From Bifidobacterium gallicum DSM 20093 = LMG 11596 (lineage in GTDB: Bacteria > Actinomycetota > Actinomycetes > Actinomycetales > Bifidobacteriaceae), in assembly GCF_000741205.1 (NCBI RefSeq), contig NZ_JGYW01000009.1, positions 1-64,000 on the forward strand: DNA of 64,000 nucleotides, written 5' to 3'. Every line of letters begins with the position of its first letter. Position 1 is the first letter of the stretch. Below the pieces are notes generated by a model that was not told the origin of the DNA, made no database searches, and worked only from the letters and a program-made list of their open reading frames with translations. The position numbers were made by a program, and so were the translations under genes. This document shows positions 61,849 through 64,000 of this stretch, piece by piece.

Positions 61849-62631
61849 ATGACTCAGGAGTTCAGCACATGCGGTTCGCTGACGATTACGGATTTGGGGC
61901 TGCCTGCCGCAGCGGCGGCGCCTGAGCAGAAGGGCCGGCTGCCCAAGGCCATGTTCGCTGGCAAGAATCCGGCGGAGCTGCCCAAACGCGTCTACCAGCA
62001 GCTCGCCCAGCATGTGGCATCCATCCATCTGCTCGGCATATTGACCGACCGCACCGCCAATACGCAACCAGTCCCCCATGTGCCAGAAGTGCTCGTATTG
62101 GGCTTGAAGCTCGCAGCAGACATCGACCACATCCCCGATGGCGTCATTGAGCTCATCGCATCCCAACGCAAAGGCGGCATCGTGTTCGCCTGCGTCCGCG
62201 AAGTCGACACCGACTCCCCCGCGCCAGCCGCCTCAGCCGCATCCGACCCCACCGCATCCCCGGAACCCCTCGCCCCCGGCGAATACGTGAGCTACGCCGT
62301 GCGCCGCGGATTTTCGGCGCATGCGGGTCACACGCCGACCTATGAGGTGTTCGCCACCGACTGGATGCCCGTGGAAGATCCGCTGCAGCTCGCGCCGCAG
62401 GGCGAGACGATGGCGCAGTTGTGGGACAATCTGTGCGCGCAGATCATGCTGGGCCAAGACACTACAGACAATCTGCATGCCGACCTGTTGCGCTTGCGTC
62501 GCAAAACGCAATTGCAAGCCGAGCTGGCCAAGGTCACTGCCGACCATGCGCGCGCCAAGACGACCGACAAACGCAACGCACTGTTCACCAAAAAGGCCCA
62601 GTTGACGCGCGAACTTGAGCAACTCGGCTAA
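61849..62631 (+). CDS. DUF4391-like protein
   Basis: 260 residues from ATG 61849 with GGAGGG six bases upstream. LPKAMFAGKNPAELPKRVYQQLAQHV, ASQRKGGIVFACVREV, VFATDWMPVEDPLQLAPQG and the C-terminal coiled helix LRLRRKTQLQAELAKVTADHARAKT then ALFTKKAQLTREL follow the order of DUF4391 proteins. The biochemical role of that family is unknown; members often lie beside SNF2-type helicase and methylase genes, but none is seen here. An Ala/Pro/Ser loop (PAPAASAASDPTASPEPLAPG) interrupts the middle. The palindrome array lies directly upstream and may control it. Confidence 0.68.
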   Translation: MTQEFSTCGSLTITDLGLPAAAAAPEQKGRLPKAMFAGKNPAELPKRVYQQLAQHVASIHLLGILTDRTANTQPVPHVPEVLVLGLKLAADIDHIPDGVIELIASQRKGGIVFACVREVDTDSPAPAASAASDPTASPEPLAPGEYVSYAVRRGFSAHAGHTPTYEVFATDWMPVEDPLQLAPQGETMAQLWDNLCAQIMLGQDTTDNLHADLLRLRRKTQLQAELAKVTADHARAKTTDKRNALFTKKAQLTRELEQLG

Positions 62632-62709
62632 CAGCCTAGCCACCCGAGCCCGCAGCCGTCCCGCAGCCCCCGCTCAGCTCACCCGTCCGCTCAGCTCGCG
62701 TCTCGGCGC

Positions 62710-64000
62710 TCAGCTCTTCGTAATCGTCTGATACGTCGGCGTATTGCTGTAATCGAAGTGCACGTTATGGATATCCTTGCCCGACACAGCCGAAATGTTC
62801 GACACCCACAACGGAATCGCCGGCAAATCACGCAGCAGGATCTCTTGCGCATGGTCGAAGTCCTTGCGCCGCAACTGCTCCTCAGGCTGGCGCAAGGCGG
62901 CTGCGAGCGCCGCGTCGAATTCGGCCGACTTGTAGTCACCATCGTTGGAACCTTTGCCGTCGGCGGAAGCGGTGGTGTAGAGAGGCGAAAAATAATTTTC
63001 TGCGCTCGGGTAGTCGAGTGTCCAGCCGGCTCGGAAACCCGTGTTGATGGTGCGGTCGGAAATCCGGTCGCGCAGGTCGGAGAACGTGGCGTACGGCTCG
63101 CCTTGGGCTGCGATGCCGAGCGTGTTGGAAATTTCGTTGCTTACTGCTTCCACCCACTCACGGTGGTCGCCGTCCGAATTGTAGGCGATTTTGAACGTGG
63201 CTGTTTCAGGCCATGGTGAGATTTTGTTCGCCTCGGCCCACAGCGCTTTGGCTTTGGACGGGTTGTATTTCAGGTCCCACGCGCCCGGCAGTTCTTTGGC
63301 GTATTCGGGGACGAGCGGTGACGTGAAGTCGGTGGCCGGCATGCGCGTGCCGTTGAACAGTTTGTCGCAGATCAGCGGCCGGTTGATGGCCATCGAAATG
63401 GCTTGCCTGCGCAGGTCTCCTTCTTTGTCGAGTCCGAAATGGGCGAGCCGTTCGGGAATGATGAACGACTGGAAGGCCGAGCCGGGCTGCGAGTATGACG
63501 TGAGTGTCGGATCCTCTTTGAACGAGCGGATTTCGGACTGCGGCACGTTGTCGAGCAGGTCGAGGTTGCCCGACATCACGTCGGCGTAAGCCGAGTCCAT
63601 GCTCGTGTAAATTCGGTAGTCAATTCCGGCGTTTTGCGCTTTCCGGGAGCCGATATACTGCTCGTTGCGTTTGAGCAGGATGTTTTCGTTGTGGTTCCAT
63701 TCGTCGAACGTGTAGGGTCCGTTGCCGATCGGGTGCTGGCTGAATTTCGTCATGTCGTCGTAGGCCACGCTGGGTAGCGGATAGAACGCGACGTGCCCAA
63801 GTTCGGCAGGGAACACGGCGTCGGGCTGGTTCAGTGTCACGACGAGCGTGTGTTCGTCGGGGGTTTGCACGCCTGACAGTCGCGCGTTCGCGTCGACGTG
63901 CGGATCTTGCAGTTCGTCGTAGCCTTTGATCAGTGACATGAAACTTGCGCCGAGCTGTCCGTTGCGTACGTTCGCACAGTAACTCCAGGCGCGTGCGAAC
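62710..64000 (-). CDS. Peptide-type ABC transporter substrate-binding protein (5' end outside window)
   Basis: At least 430 residues are in the window; the frame continues past ATG 63939 to the right edge (WSYCANVRNGQLGASFMSLIKGYDEL). It is the SBP family 5 fold (OppA/DppA type): VQTPDEHTLVVTLNQPDAVFPAEL, HPIGNGPYTFDEW, ILLKRNEQYIG, LRRQAISMAINRPLICDKLFNG and IPLWVSNISAVSGKDIHNV. It would capture oligopeptides outside the cell for an ABC importer. The signal peptide and transporter genes are beyond the window. Confidence 0.92.
   Translation of the reverse strand, partial: FARAWSYCANVRNGQLGASFMSLIKGYDELQDPHVDANARLSGVQTPDEHTLVVTLNQPDAVFPAELGHVAFYPLPSVAYDDMTKFSQHPIGNGPYTFDEWNHNENILLKRNEQYIGSRKAQNAGIDYRIYTSMDSAYADVMSGNLDLLDNVPQSEIRSFKEDPTLTSYSQPGSAFQSFIIPERLAHFGLDKEGDLRRQAISMAINRPLICDKLFNGTRMPATDFTSPLVPEYAKELPGAWDLKYNPSKAKALWAEANKISPWPETATFKIAYNSDGDHREWVEAVSNEISNTLGIAAQGEPYATFSDLRDRISDRTINTGFRAGWTLDYPSAENYFSPLYTTASADGKGSNDGDYKSAEFDAALAAALRQPEEQLRRKDFDHAQEILLRDLPAIPLWVSNISAVSGKDIHNVHFDYSNTPTYQTITKS

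Overview
The window reads as a chromosomal segment of a high-GC Actinomycetota, most like Bifidobacterium. The reasons are a tRNA-binding T-box leader of the actinobacterial translational type before ileS, an anaerobic nrdD-nrdG pair, a GshA/EgtA-type ligase, and a type I-E CRISPR system whose repeats begin GTGCTCCCCGC. Species cannot be fixed from the window alone.

Layout. 1-1940: right part of an IS607 element (tnpB, tnpA). 2064-4886: dapF, murI and a patatin-like lipase. 4887-6827: a scrapheap holding a gene fragment, a six-repeat orphan CRISPR array, a 5'-truncated IS200/IS605 tnpB with its right end, and two broken amino-acid ABC permease genes. 7003-13768: aldehyde dehydrogenase, APC permease, DnaQ-like exonuclease, GNAT acetyltransferase and a secreted CHAP hydrolase. 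13956-16181: a Tet(M)-like GTPase. 16198-28309: the complete type I-E locus (30-repeat array, leader, cas2-cas1-cas6e-cas5e-cas7e-cse2-cse1, then cas3) and, upstream of cas3, a previously unannotated crRNA-like RNA gene. 28784-42613: ileS with its T-box, a tyrosine phosphatase, two small charged proteins, a MarR plus heterodimeric ABC exporter operon, an FMN reductase and a glutamate-cysteine ligase. 42976-50947: a 1,600-residue acyl-CoA dehydratase activase fusion, three tandem paralogues of an unrecognised family and a PIN fragment. 51122-53009: a complete IS607 element. 53194-64000: a membrane protein, nrdG/nrdD with two NrdR boxes, xseA-xseB, a membrane EEP-family phosphatase, tRNA-Arg(CCT), a five-copy palindrome array, a DUF4391-like gene and a partial peptide-binding protein.

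Main discovery. On the minus strand at 27910-27996 there is a degenerate mini-CRISPR: a pseudo-repeat keeping the 5' handle (GGATGATCC), a 20-nt spacer, a second pseudo-repeat with a 6-bp stem, and a perfect intrinsic terminator. Its spacer matches 14 of the first 16 bases at 24768-24783, next to an AAC PAM that overlaps the -35 box of the cse1 (Cascade) promoter. The two mismatches are at positions 6 and 12, the bases flipped out in type I-E Cascade. This is the architecture expected of a CreR-type RNA that guides Cascade to repress its own operon. A perfect inverted repeat at the same promoter's start site and a stem-loop before cas7e suggest further layers of control.

Other regulatory structure: a 17-bp palindrome over the marR start codon, tandem NrdR boxes 31 bp apart before nrdD, and five identical 15-bp palindromes at a 52.5-bp pitch (five helical turns) downstream of tRNA-Arg.
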